From Mnemiopsis leidyi (lineage: Eukaryota; Ctenophora; Tentaculata; Lobata; Bolinopsidae): 38,170 nucleotides of DNA. The DNA lies in assembly GCA_000226015.1 (NCBI GenBank), contig JH153288.1:22427-60596 (forward strand), in the 5' to 3' direction. The notes under the pieces were generated by a model. The model was not told the DNA's origin, searched no databases, and worked only from the letters and a program-made list of their open reading frames with translations. Positions 11,224-22,100 of the stretch are shown piece by piece; the stretch's first letter is position 1, and each line of letters starts with the position of its first letter. Both the position numbers and the translations under genes were made by a program.

Positions 11224-11426
11224 CCGACGTCCTGCCTCAGAACATCGTGCCCCAGAGCACTTTAACCCAGAGATTTAGCCCCAGTGACGTCCTGATCCAC
11301 AACAGACAACTTCGTTAGGGTTAGGGTGGGGGTTAGGGTTACGGTTAGGGTTTAGATTAGGGTCGCTGGGGCCAAATATGTGGGAAAAAATGTTGTAGGG
11401 CACGATGTACTGGGGCAGGACGTCGG
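11224..11426. mobile_element. 203-bp terminal-inverted-repeat element enclosing telomere-like repeats
   Basis: The first 29 bp (starting CCGACGTCCTGCC) and the last 29 bp (ending GGCAGGACGTCGG) are inverted copies with two mismatches. Similarity continues inward, less perfectly, for about 40 more bases (GTGCCC then a CCCCAG(T/C)GAC block). The loop is a TTAGGG-type array. The structure resembles a foldback or MITE-class element; no transposase is present. Flanking target duplications are not certain. Confidence 0.75.
11313..11362 (+). repeat. Interstitial degenerate TTAGGG telomere-like repeat
   Basis: About seven imperfect units (GTTAGGGTTAGGG then TTAGGGTTACGGTTAGGG) lie between the arms of the 203-bp element. 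TTAGGG is the ancestral animal telomere unit. The copy-to-copy decay suggests an old interstitial tract. Confidence 0.85.
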
Positions 11427-11914
11427 GAACCCAGAAGAGTAATACAATAGGAAAAACTTACTCTTTGGCGCGAACTTAATTTTCCTGTGAAATTTAAAAT
11501 TGGGGTAATCAACAGTTTTATATGCCAGATTGATATGCCTGAAGAGAAATAGAGTTGTTGCCAATTATGATATTTCCAATCTGCGAGCCGTTATAATCTC
11601 TATTATATCAGTCTCATGGTAATTTAAAGAGTTCTACTTCAATCAAATAATGATTCAGTCGGTGAACCTAGAATAATCAGCTCTGTATTTAAATATGATT
11701 TCTGTGGTAAATACGGATTGGTCAGCAAGATTACTCCTTCATCAAGATTACTCCATCACAATATACTGTGTGTGGACGCGGCTGTCACCCAATCCGCACG
11801 TTGTATGAAATTTAGTGCATTAATTACAGCATACCGTCAGTCAGCCCATTCCTTCATTCCCGCCAATGATTTGACCTGCTCCCAGTTGTGTAATAGAGGC
11901 GGCTTGTTTGCCAT
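11427..11914. other. AT-rich DNA, no gene seen
   Basis: I see nothing beyond short incidental open frames. Confidence 0.5.
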
Positions 11915-12115
11915 TGTGCGTGTCCGTGTGTGTTTGTCTGTTTGTTTGTTGTCTGTGTGTGTCTGTGTGCGTGTCCGTGTCTGTTTGTCTGTTTGTTTGT
12001 TGTCTGTGTGCGTGCCCGTGTGTGTTTGTCTATTTGTTTGTTGTCTGTGTGCGTGTCTGAGTGTGTTTGTCTATTTGTTTGTTGCCGTGTGTGTTTGTCT
12101 ATTTGCTTGATGCCT
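11915..12115 (+). repeat. TG/TTTG-rich minisatellite
   Basis: Imperfect units of about 35-55 bp combine TGTGTGTTTGTCT, GTTTGTTTGTTG and GTGTGCGTGT blocks. Open frames through it read as cysteine/valine/leucine strings and are repeat artefacts. Confidence 0.85.
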
Positions 12116-12181
12116 GTATGTGTAAAGTGTATAGGCTACTTAGGGATATGTAGATTTGCAGAGGAGGCTATAATCTACAAG

Positions 12182-12183
<2 letters not shown>

Positions 12184-12271
<88 letters not shown>

Positions 12272-12285
12272 TAGTAGTAGTAGTA
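12184..12285. repeat. (GA)n microsatellite followed by (GTA)n
   Basis: An 85-bp uninterrupted GA run (12184-12268) passes directly into about six GTA units and then ACGT/CGTA sequence leading to the run of Ns. The true length may be collapsed in the assembly. Confidence 0.95.
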
Positions 12286-12311
12286 CGTAGTACGTACGTA
12301 CGTAGTAACGT

Positions 12312-12325
12312 NNNNNNNNNNNNNN
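12312..12325. other. Assembly gap (14 Ns)
   Basis: Fourteen undetermined bases lie immediately after the GA/GTA microsatellite, which is the likely cause. True gap size and content are unknown. Confidence 1.
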
Positions 12326-12397
12326 GCATGATACAAGCAGCTCGTACTTAGAACGTAATTACATTGATAACAACCACTCGCAAGAGAAGGGGGAGGT

Positions 12398-12465
12398 CAC
12401 GTGCTATTCCGCTTGTCACGTGACGTTGCCATGACGTCACGTGGGTGTCATTACACCAGCACGTG
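12398..12465. promoter_or_regulatory. E-box/CRE cluster, candidate promoter or enhancer
   Basis: Four CACGTG sites (12398-12403, 12417-12422, 12438-12443, 12460-12465) lie within 68 bp. One is the extended palindrome GTCACGTGAC, and one overlaps a full CRE TGACGTCA at 12432-12439. Such sites bind bHLH-ZIP (MYC/USF/TFE-type) and CREB/ATF factors (family knowledge). The cluster is 2.7 kb upstream of the first ARM-gene exon and could drive its untranslated first exon. That is inference. Confidence 0.4.
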
Positions 12466-12600
12466 CACACATTTCCCATCTACACAGTAATATTGCTCAT
12501 TACTGAGCGCTCATCCAAGGATCCATTCTACGTGCGTTATATATTCACTGTATCACTCAGCCTGTCTAAAGTAACGTTAATCGTTTCTTAAAATATACAG

Positions 12601-12873
12601 CTAGCCTCGTTGCCAGCCCCCTCCTCCTCCTCCTCCACCTGCCCCTCCAAGGATCTGCACGTGTGTAACTGTTACTTTTGTAACCGGAGATCCCCCATAC
12701 TGGATCCTTTGTATGGTCTCGTATTGCTTGTTTAGTTCTTGTTTTAGTGTTGCACTTGTTAGGGAGGCTTGTTTCTCTTTTCTGATCGTGCAAGTTGCCG
12801 ATTTGTAACGGCGAGTTCCGGCTGCCAAATCCTGTAAAAGAACATCGAAATTATGGGAGAAAAGGCTCGCCAT
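12601..12873 (-). CDS. Unrecognised minus-strand coding candidate, 90 residues
   Basis: On the minus strand an ATG in a fair context (GATAATGGCG) opens 90 residues beginning MASLFSHNFDVLLQDLAAG and ending in a glycine run. The middle part (TLKQELNKQYETIQR) has amphipathic, protein-like composition. An internal acceptor (CTTTTACAG before GATTTGGCAG) means it could be an internal or terminal exon. No family is recognised, no partner exon was found, and the poly-Gly end is encoded by a CCT repeat. It may equally be chance. Confidence 0.25.
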   Translation of the reverse strand: MASLFSHNFDVLLQDLAAGTRRYKSATCTIRKEKQASLTSATLKQELNKQYETIQRIQYGGSPVTKVTVTHVQILGGAGGGGGGGGWQRG

Positions 12874-15140
12874 TATCTTTGCACCGAAAATATTTTTTTC
12901 ATAATTATAGCCAGTTAAAACTTTCCCTGGCGCTGATGGATTAATTGTTGCAAGCCATTCGGAGGTATCTCCAGATTAGCTTCATTTCACATCAATCATA
13001 CAAAGATTCATCGATTTAGAGCAATTTAGTGTTCCGCTAGAGTATAATCACCTCGCTAAACGACCGAGAAATTATGATCGCATTTGCATTTTATTCATTA
13101 AAATTCCTCCATTTGACCTGAACTATCTGTGAAGCTTGCCGTTATCTTCGTTTTCTGTAGAAAAACTATTATCGGCATTGCTGATAAGTTTTATCGTCGA
13201 CCTTGTCCCATTGCGGAGTAAAGAACGTATATATTCCCTGATCCTCGAGAGTCAATACCACGTTAATACGTCTCACTGCTTGAATAGCTTTGTCTAACCG
13301 TAACAGAAAGTGTCCTGATAACCTGATAGGTTTCAACAATGAAAATAAGCTGAACTAAATTAGCTGACGATTCTTTATCAGCCGCACGGCAAAGCTCTAA
13401 AGTAAGTTCTTCTTCTGGGCTTATCAGGTGACAAAGTTCTATCTAACCCTCTAACTTATCATCTGATCAGCCTAGAAAATGATAATAATGCAGATCCTTT
13501 GACAGTTTGACATAGTGATATTTGTTACATATAAATATCTTGTAAGATTCCGTTTCACTTCTTCCTCCGTGTTCTGCATTGCTTACAAAGATGAAATTAT
13601 TTTGCCTTTGTTTAATATCTCATATTTACCTATAGTTTACTGAGACTCCCGCCATGTTTTATTTCAAGCTTTCAGAGTTTGTTTGTGTCCTCACAGTAGT
13701 AGGTAGACGGACATTTTTAATAGTGTCTAATTTATTAAAGTTAGTGCCCAATGTTTGTGTGAAACAAACAACTGATTTATTGAGAAAAATAACTGAATTT
13801 GGTAATCACACATAAACCAGGTTGTTCTCGTAAAACACACATTCTTTTCCTCTTTCATTCTTCCTTTTCTTCTGACTTGCATTCTTTCTCCGTACATGGA
13901 AAATCGTTCGTTGCCACTGCAGGCTGCTTATTATTGCGTTTATGTCATAAGGATGTTAGCCTCAGCTGGTGGGGGGGGGGGGGGGGTTTGTTGTGGGGGT
14001 AGGGTGCAACCCACAAGCTTAAACGTTTCCTTACTCCTGGGTACCTTAGTCCTTGTTGTCTACCAGGGAGAGCCACGCAACGCCCGCTGAGCATTTCCTA
14101 AACCAGAACCATTTTTGACAGAATAATACCCTCGGATATGAAGAAGTTTTATCTGTTTGATACAAGTTATGAACGAAAGTTTGAGTGTTTAAATGTTAGT
14201 CTAATCCCTTAAGTTCAGTTTTCAAAACATGCGATGTTCTCTCTGTAGTGGTTAGTTAAGTACTTAAAGAAAGTTTACACTGTTCCATTATGTTCTGAAA
14301 CAGCTGCGTTGTAGCAGTTTAATGTTAAAATAAGTATATGTAAAAGTTTTGGCATTTTACCAGGAACTAACCGCGCTATCAAGTTTAACCTCGGCCGATA
14401 CAATATGTAGGATATTACCTACCACTAATCGATCTTTATTTAACTTAAGCAGCGGACCGTTCTTATTTAACGCTTAATTAAAGTTAGCAAGTGGGCTTGC
14501 TAACTATAGTAAGACTATACTATAGTAAGACTAAAGCCTTCAATATATCTAACAGTCGAAACGAAATAATTATAAGTTGTCTGGTTATCGGAATATAATC
14601 CGAATGTTATTGATAAGTGGTGATCACTGTACAGTTGGTTCCTGGAAGTACAGCTAGACCGTCTGGTCACGTGATCAGAATTAGATTTGCTCTCTGCTAA
14701 TATTACTCTTCCAAATTGCCGCTTGATTCAGAAATTGTGCTTAATTTCGGCTAATTTCTCATGTGATGGCATATCTGTACCGCGCTGTGATTTAGACACG
14801 TTCTGTCTTATCTTCATAATTTGTTTAGAAGTGAAATCTGTTCGCCACTTGCCAATTCCAGTTGATCTTGATCTTTTTAAAACCTAATGTTTGCCTTCTG
14901 TCCGATAAGTACTACGCGACGTATATCAAACCCTGACTGAATAAATAGTAGATTTAAATTATCAGATTCTCAAATGGCTGTTTGCGAAACTTGTTAAAAA
15001 CTGGTAGACTTGTCATTTAATTGTCGAGTTTTCTGTATTTTTCGGTCCATAAGGAATCCTTATACAGTAATAAAGATCAGTAACTAAAATCTGACCAATA
15101 TATTTAGTACACTTTACTCACTAACCCTCCCCTCCCACAG
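12874..15140. other. Upstream or intronic DNA before the ARM gene's first exon; no exon seen
   Basis: AT-rich sequence with no convincing exon. An untranslated first exon could lie here undetected. GTCACGTGATC near 14666 is a single further E-box. The G-run at 13971 is listed separately. Confidence 0.5.
13971..13986 (+). repeat. 16-base G homopolymer
   Basis: An uninterrupted G run is followed by TTTGTTGTGGGGGTAGGG, giving several G-tracts able to form a G-quadruplex. Its length is likely to be unreliable in the assembly. Confidence 0.9.
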
Positions 15141-16180
15141 CAAGGAATGCTCCATGAATCAGACAAGTGGTTCCACACATCAGCTGGGTTCCCAGCCTCA
15201 TCTCTACTCAAGCTCTGGTCTCCTCATGAGTTCTAGTCAACCTGGCTTCTTCCAGCCGCAGCAGTCTGCTTTCCAGCAAGTCAGCTCCTACCAGGGTGCT
15301 AACATGGGCAGTCAACAGTTCCAGTTCGGCCACTCTCCGCACCAGGGAGGGTTTCAGGGGTATGGGATGATGGGGGGTCAACAGCTGGTCGGCAGTCAGC
15401 CCTCTTTGACTGGGCAGCAGTTTCAGAACTATCAGATGTTTCCTCAGCATGTGTTGCAGCAACAGATGTCAATGCAACAACAACAGCAGCAAGCAACTGC
15501 AGCAGCAATTCCAGCAGCCGCAACATCAACAAGTTCAGCACAATCAGCAGCAACATCAGCAGTCACAGATGCCTTTGCAGCAGCAAAATCAGCAATTGCA
15601 ACATCTAGCACAGAACCAGGGGCCAAACCAACATCATAATAGTCAGTTAATGCAAACAAACCAACAGCAACAATACGCCAACCAACAGCAGCAACAGCCA
15701 AATCAACAGCTAAGTCACCAGCAGCAATTCGCCAACCAACAGCAGGAACAGCAAAATCAACAGCCTAGTCATCAACAGCAATTTGCCAACCAACAGCAAC
15801 ATTCACAGCACCATAACGCTGGGCTCACCAACATAAACAATCTTCAGTCTCAAAATCCACTACCCGAAATAAATACTGGTCTACCTACCTCCCTCCCTTC
15901 TTCCCTGCCTACCTCCCTCCCCACTTCTCTTCCATCTTCTCTCCCCCCTCTCTCCCCTCATCCCTCCCCTCCTCCCTTCCGTACGACTCTCTGGACTCTC
16001 TCCCCCCATCAATCAAGCACAAAGACCTCCTAGAAGGAGCCCACGCAAGAGCTCTGGAGAGATCCCCGTCTGTGACGTCAGGACCGACCCCCTCACGTCC
16101 CCTCATGAAGAGCATGTCTATAGAGCGGGGAGGACGTCTGACGGACGTGATCGTTCCTAACAGTCTGACGTATCAGGTTT
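15141..16180 (+). CDS. ARM-gene exon: Q-rich N-terminus with two compensating frameshifts
   Basis: The acceptor is CCCTCCCCTCCCACAG. The frame begins [21 protein letters not shown] 15154 is a possible start. Near 15490 the frame must shift by one base to keep the glutamine run open, and near 15942-15947 (a C6 run) it must shift back to reach [17 protein letters not shown] and the conserved-looking end [18 protein letters not shown]. Without the shifts the first frame stops at about 15637. The donor is taken at 16181 (phase 1), because GTTTGT at 16177 would put a stop in the next exon. Confidence 0.75.
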
Positions 16181-19100
16181 GTGAAGTGCTCGGGAACTGA
16201 TAACTGCGGTAAATCGATTTCTAGGGATTCGGATTAAGCTCAATAATAAGATTAACAAGAATTGCGCCCGCTATGTTGGTCTGAGGCGGACGTTAGATTT
16301 CCATCTATTCAATTCTACAGTAGTTACTTTGCAGATATGCGGCCGATAGCATGTGCAATGCGTTAAATTGCTTTGTGAAACCGGAAACGTCTAAATTTAC
16401 CTAAGCGCCTACTTTCCAATCGACCAGAAAATCTGCCCACCTAAAACGATCTACTTTACTTTTTATTGCCTTTGGCGGAAAAGCAGAGATGATATTAGTA
16501 TGCTCAAAGTGCTAACTTATTAAAAGTTGAAAACTTCCTGCGCGGTCGGCTCGTGTCCAAAATTAAGCTTTAAAGTATTGATCGACTTATGACATGAAAT
16601 TAAATGGAAGTACCTAAGTAAAACTATCTTGATCGAATCCAGATTCGAAAACAAAGTATCCCTGATGATAAAGAAGACTCGATATGATAATAAGAAATGA
16701 GCAATAAGCCGGATTATGGTTTGATAAAGACCGACAAAGCAAGTCTGACTGCACAATTTCTAATTGCCCTTTAACTCCTGCCTCACGGCCATGGTTACAT
16801 AATTTATAAGCACTTTCATTGTTGAGAACGGCTCTGTGTGCAAGTCATCTCCTCATGATCATGATGAATTATCGCAAATACCGTACTGGTGAATGTCAGT
16901 GAATTATCCCTGATGCAACTGCACAAATCGCTGAATTATCCTTGATAGATTAGCCTGATAATCTTCCGTAACGACAATTTCCTTGCTCCCAAGATACCCT
17001 TGTCTATCAAACAATAACCTTGTAATTGCCAGCTAACTACCGAGTAATCACAGTACGATTACCTGACACTAATCAGCCAATGAAGTTTAATTATCTCCCA
17101 CAGGACGACCCTCATATCCAAGCTAGTGTCATTCCCAACACCGAGATTGGAACTGTCATCCCACAACATCACCCTGATCAACTGTCCACTCCTGACCATC
17201 ACCCGGAGACGGTGACACCGGAGTATCACCCGGGAGTGGTGGCAACATCCGAGTATCACCTTGACAACAGTTTCCCTGACAACTCCGACAGTTACCCCTT
17301 TGTTAGCTACGACAATACGGGTAAGTGCACTATGTGAGTATGTGTGGTGTGTGTGAGAGAGATTTAAGTGAGAGTAAGATTTGTGCCCCGTGCGGTAGGC
17401 TATTTAGAGTATTCATCTCTCTCCCACTCTCTCTCTCTCCCACTCTCTCTCCCGCTCTCTGCTTGGTGCTTGATGATGCTTTTTCTTTTTGCTTCAACCG
17501 CTCACGCTGCACATAGTCAGAACATCTGACTTACTGACTAGAAATACTAACGCTCGTCAATTTTGTTTCTGACTTTCGCCAATTAGTTCTTTTTCAGCTT
17601 CACAGGCCGCCAATGAACATATTTGCAGTTCGTCTTATTCAAAATTCTGTCTCCTTATCCCAGTTACACAATGATTCTAGCCCCTACAATTACAAAACCC
17701 CCTAACACCCTCAAATTCCCCCCCAACCCTCACCTCGAAACCTAACGATTCCCTGGTTCCACTCCTACTCTAATACTCACATATGCACTAGTCATGGTAT
17801 AATGAGTAGTAATCAGATGATTATATTTTGAGCAATTACCGACCTAGAGCTGTGCTAAGTTGCTCTTCGCTCGTTCACTTGGTCGGCTGTAATAATTACA
17901 CCATCATCTTAATAATAGTATAATAATAGTGAATGTGTGTGACGGGCAGCCTTGATATCCTGACCAATTGCGGACAAGCAGTTTTGTCGTATTTTTTGTC
18001 TTATAGTTGGTAATAACTATATTGTATATCCGCCTTTTATTTTTAACTTCAATCTTCTTTATTTCCGTTATGTTGTAATGGTTCAGTGTACTGTAGAGAC
18101 GTACTGTAGATTAAATTTGTTAAGAACGTTCGTTTTTTTCGTGAAATGATACCACGCTAAGACATCGAGCTTATCGGAGAATATCTTTTGTAATGCAAGA
18201 AATTTCGAGAAATGATACGTATTTCGAAACGTATATCAGTCAGCATAGCAAAACGTATTCAACAAATTTGCTGAGGATTGCAATTGGTTATGTCCCTACG
18301 GCCTACAATCGAAATAATTGTAAAGTAAGATTATCTAAACCTCGTGCCGACCATGCTGGTTCATGATTTATTGACTTTTATCTTTACAATTTGTCATGTT
18401 TGCTTCAAAATTTCTTATTCTAATTGTCTTTTCCTACTTTTAGTTGTACAGAAATATTTTTCTGTTTGTTTCTTCATATTTCAAAAAGTTCAAGTCTGTG
18501 ATACTGAATTGTACGACTGCGAGAAGAGAAAGAAAAGTAAAAAAACAGATTTGCATTAGTACTTAACCACTCGCCAGAGCACTGCTCTTTAAACAGCTTC
18601 TAAATTTTGTACTTCACATACTTATCGTTGTTTCACATCAAAGCTTGGCTCTTGATTTTTCGTTCGGTGTAAAATTTTTCCAACTGCACCGTCGATATCG
18701 TCTTAAGATATCGTCTAAAGATCTAAGAACTAAAGGACCAACTGTCAAATTGTCCGATTTTACGGCTGATGTTGTCATTTTATCGGCTGTAAGTTTACCG
18801 GCAGAAGGACAAGTCTTTTTTCGCAGCCGATATTACAACATATGATTACATGTGCAGTATGATTTCTACTATAGTGCACATTGTGCACTTCAGTAGAAAT
18901 AATATTGCTCTAACTTCGATACCGATATTGAAACGGTTACTCCTGTAAAATTTCTTCAACGGTCCATGCCACGCCGCCACAGATAATTTCAATGCACAAT
19001 TATTTTACACACGGCAGTTGTCATCTCAGTAGTTGCCTTAGGATCGACCCTCACTAAGCAAGAACAATTTTTGTTGATCAAACAAACTTGTTCCCCCTTC

Positions 19101-22100
19101 CTAACTGATGTACCTACTACCTTATAAATCTGGATACCTTCTAGCCTCCCTAAATGCCCCAAAATTATTCTAGTTACCCTGTTAATGATATAACAAACCA
19201 AACTGTTCCCATAAAATGTAACTGCCCTTAAATACTTAAATACGTTTTACTAATTATTACGTTCCAGAAGAAAAACTAAACCAATTCTTAACTCCCCGCC
19301 CTCTCAGATAACATGAGCACACAAGACAAGCTGAAGAAAGAGATGATAGAAGAGATGTACCGACAGCAGATGGAGGCACTGCAGCGAGAACGGGGAGTAC
19401 AATACAACCTCAAGAAGATAGATCCAGGGGAGATTAGGAAGAATAAGAAGAAAAGTGAAGATGGAAACAGTCCTGCCGGGTCTCACGGGAGTGATCTGCA
19501 GACTCACCCGAAGGGAGGGAGACAAGCAGGACAAAGAGGTGAGGAGCCTGCTAAGTTGGAGACCGGGGGGAAGTCTGTTGGAGGGCAGAATAGTGGGGAT
19601 CAGAGAAGAGGGGAGACGTTGAAACAAGCAGCAAGTCCGGCCCTGCCTACACCCACTCCAGAATATCAGAAACCTGTTTCTACTCCAACTACTCTGCTGG
19701 AGTCTTCTCAACACACTCCTACCCCAACTAACAAACCTCCACAACTCCCCACCTCTCTACCCTCCAGCTCCATCAACCAGATGTCACAAAACAATGCTGG
19801 GCTGAATAATCTGGCTCAAAGCCAGCCTCCAGGACTGAACAACAACACTCAAACAGTCCAGTCCTCGGTTCAACAGTCGCATCAGGACGTGGTTAACCAG
19901 TTACAGAGTCAGTTCCTTCAGAACCAGCCTGGTCAGGTAAACAAGGGTTTCCAGAACCAGCCGGAACAGCTGAGTAGACCTCCGCAGATACCCAGCACTC
20001 AACCTCAGGGGATTTTGGGACAAAACCCGGGACAAAACCCGGGACAGCTTCCTCCTCATTTGAACCCGAATGTGCAGCTCCCAAACCAGCAGTTGCCAGG
20101 ACAACAGATGCAGGGAAATCAAGTGCAAAACCAAGCTGCAATGAACCGTGGAAACATGAACCCTAATGCTCAGATGGGGATGGGTTTCCAGTTCAATCCG
20201 TACCAACAACTCGGGATGGGGAACCCCTTCCAGGGACCTTACGGTAAGTTCTGGGTTAATGACAGTTCTGTTTCTTTTGAATTTTAAATGCCCCCATTAT
20301 TTCTCTTAAAAATGAGATCAACTGATTGAAGATTGAATATTTTCATCAGCAGATTTCCGGACTTAAACAATTATCAATAGCGATTTCCACTACTAGGTCA
20401 TAGTAATTAGTAACAATTCGGTATGACGTACCCTTGTCTTGCAGGTAACCCTATGATGGGTGTAGGACTATCCCAATCCTTCTCCAACCTCAATGTAGGG
20501 GGTCAGCAAGGTGGAGGTAGTTCCTCCAACCTCTCTCAGTCCACCAACGCTCTTCACTTTAACTCGGCGTTTTCGCAACCTAATATCTTGGTAAGGAATT
20601 TGGGGTTTTCTCTGTAGAACGATAATTATTTGATTTTCGAAGCAGCTGGTGCAGCTTAAACGTGTCACTTAGATAGTCACTTTGTGATGTGCAAAGAGGA
20701 AGAATCCTACTAATCTCTTTTTTATCGGCTGTTTTTACCGGATGGACGGTAAATATAACGATATTTCTTATAGCACACATCCGGACGTAGATGGAGTTAT
20801 GCTCAATTAACTTTACTCCACGTCAGTCCGCAATCCCATCGTCCAAAGTCGGGCTCATTACCGACCAGCTGGATGTACAGGATTGCCTTGTCTGCCCTAA
20901 TGGGCTCTCTTAAATTTTGGCATGATCATCGCTGGTTCACGTGCTTCACGTCACTGGTCACGTGATAGAATTACAAAATTTAAACTTGTGTAAATCTTAA
21001 ATTTTGGGCGACTAGGCTAACTTTTTATATTGTACTTACTCTTATATATACACAGAACATAATTCTATAATTATTGAGAGTGTGCCTAGCGCTCCGTGTT
21101 TATTTAATTATTTAGACTTTTTAGGCTTTGGTAACCATAGCACCGCTTGCAGCTAGCTTATAACCATAACAACAGTTACCATGACAACAGAAAATATGAC
21201 AACAGTAACCATGCCAACAGTTGCCATGACAACAGAAAATATGACAAAAATATCCATGACAATACTTGTGGAGTGTGACCCTTGCTCCAGGGTGAAATGT
21301 TAGGAATGTAAGCAATGAAACCATGATAACCATAACCATGACAAAAATACTCAGCAGCCATGACAACAGTAGCCGTGACAACAGTAGCCATAACAACAGT
21401 AACCATGTCAACAATGTCCATGCGAACAGTAAACATGGCAACTGTAACAATGACAACTGTAATCATGACAACAGTGACCAAGACAACAGTAACCATGACA
21501 ACAGTGACCATGACAACAATATCCATGACAACAGTAACCATGACAACAGTGACCATTACAACAGTAACCATGACAACAGTAACCATGCCAACAGTAACCA
21601 TAACAACGGTTACCATTACAACATAAACCATGACAACAGTAACCATGCCAACAGTAACCATGACAACAGTAGCCATGACAACAGTAACCATGACAATACT
21701 TGTGGAGTGTGACCCTTGCTCCAGGGTGAAATTTTAGGAATGTAAGCAATGAAAACAATGACAACAGTAACCATGACAGAAATACTCAGTAGCCATGACA
21801 ACAGTAGTCGTGACAACAGTAGCTATGACAACATGACCATAACAACAGTAACCATGACACCAAGACAACTGTAGCCATGACAACAGTAACCAAGACAACA
21901 GTAACCATGACAACTGTAGCCATGACAACAGTAACCATGACAACAGTAACCATGACAACAGTAACCATGACAACTGTAGCCATGACAACAGTAACTATTA
22001 CAATACTCTTGGAGTCTGACACTTGCTCCAGGGTGAAATGTAAAGAATGTAATGAATGTAACGATGACAATTATACCTCAGGCGAACCTGTCTCCCCAAC

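Noticed and set aside
11718..12271. Cysteine/valine-rich and RE-repeat frames
   Set aside because: Translations of the TG-rich and GA microsatellites.
15208..15701. Minus-strand Leu/Ala-rich frames opposite the polyQ exon
   Set aside because: Antisense shadows of the CAG/CAA tract; the + strand has matching splice sites and phases.
21176..21988. Long open frames on both strands rich in MVTVVM, DNSNH or TTVTM strings
   Set aside because: They follow directly from a 15-bp repeat unit without stop codons and differ only by frame; this is minisatellite, not protein.
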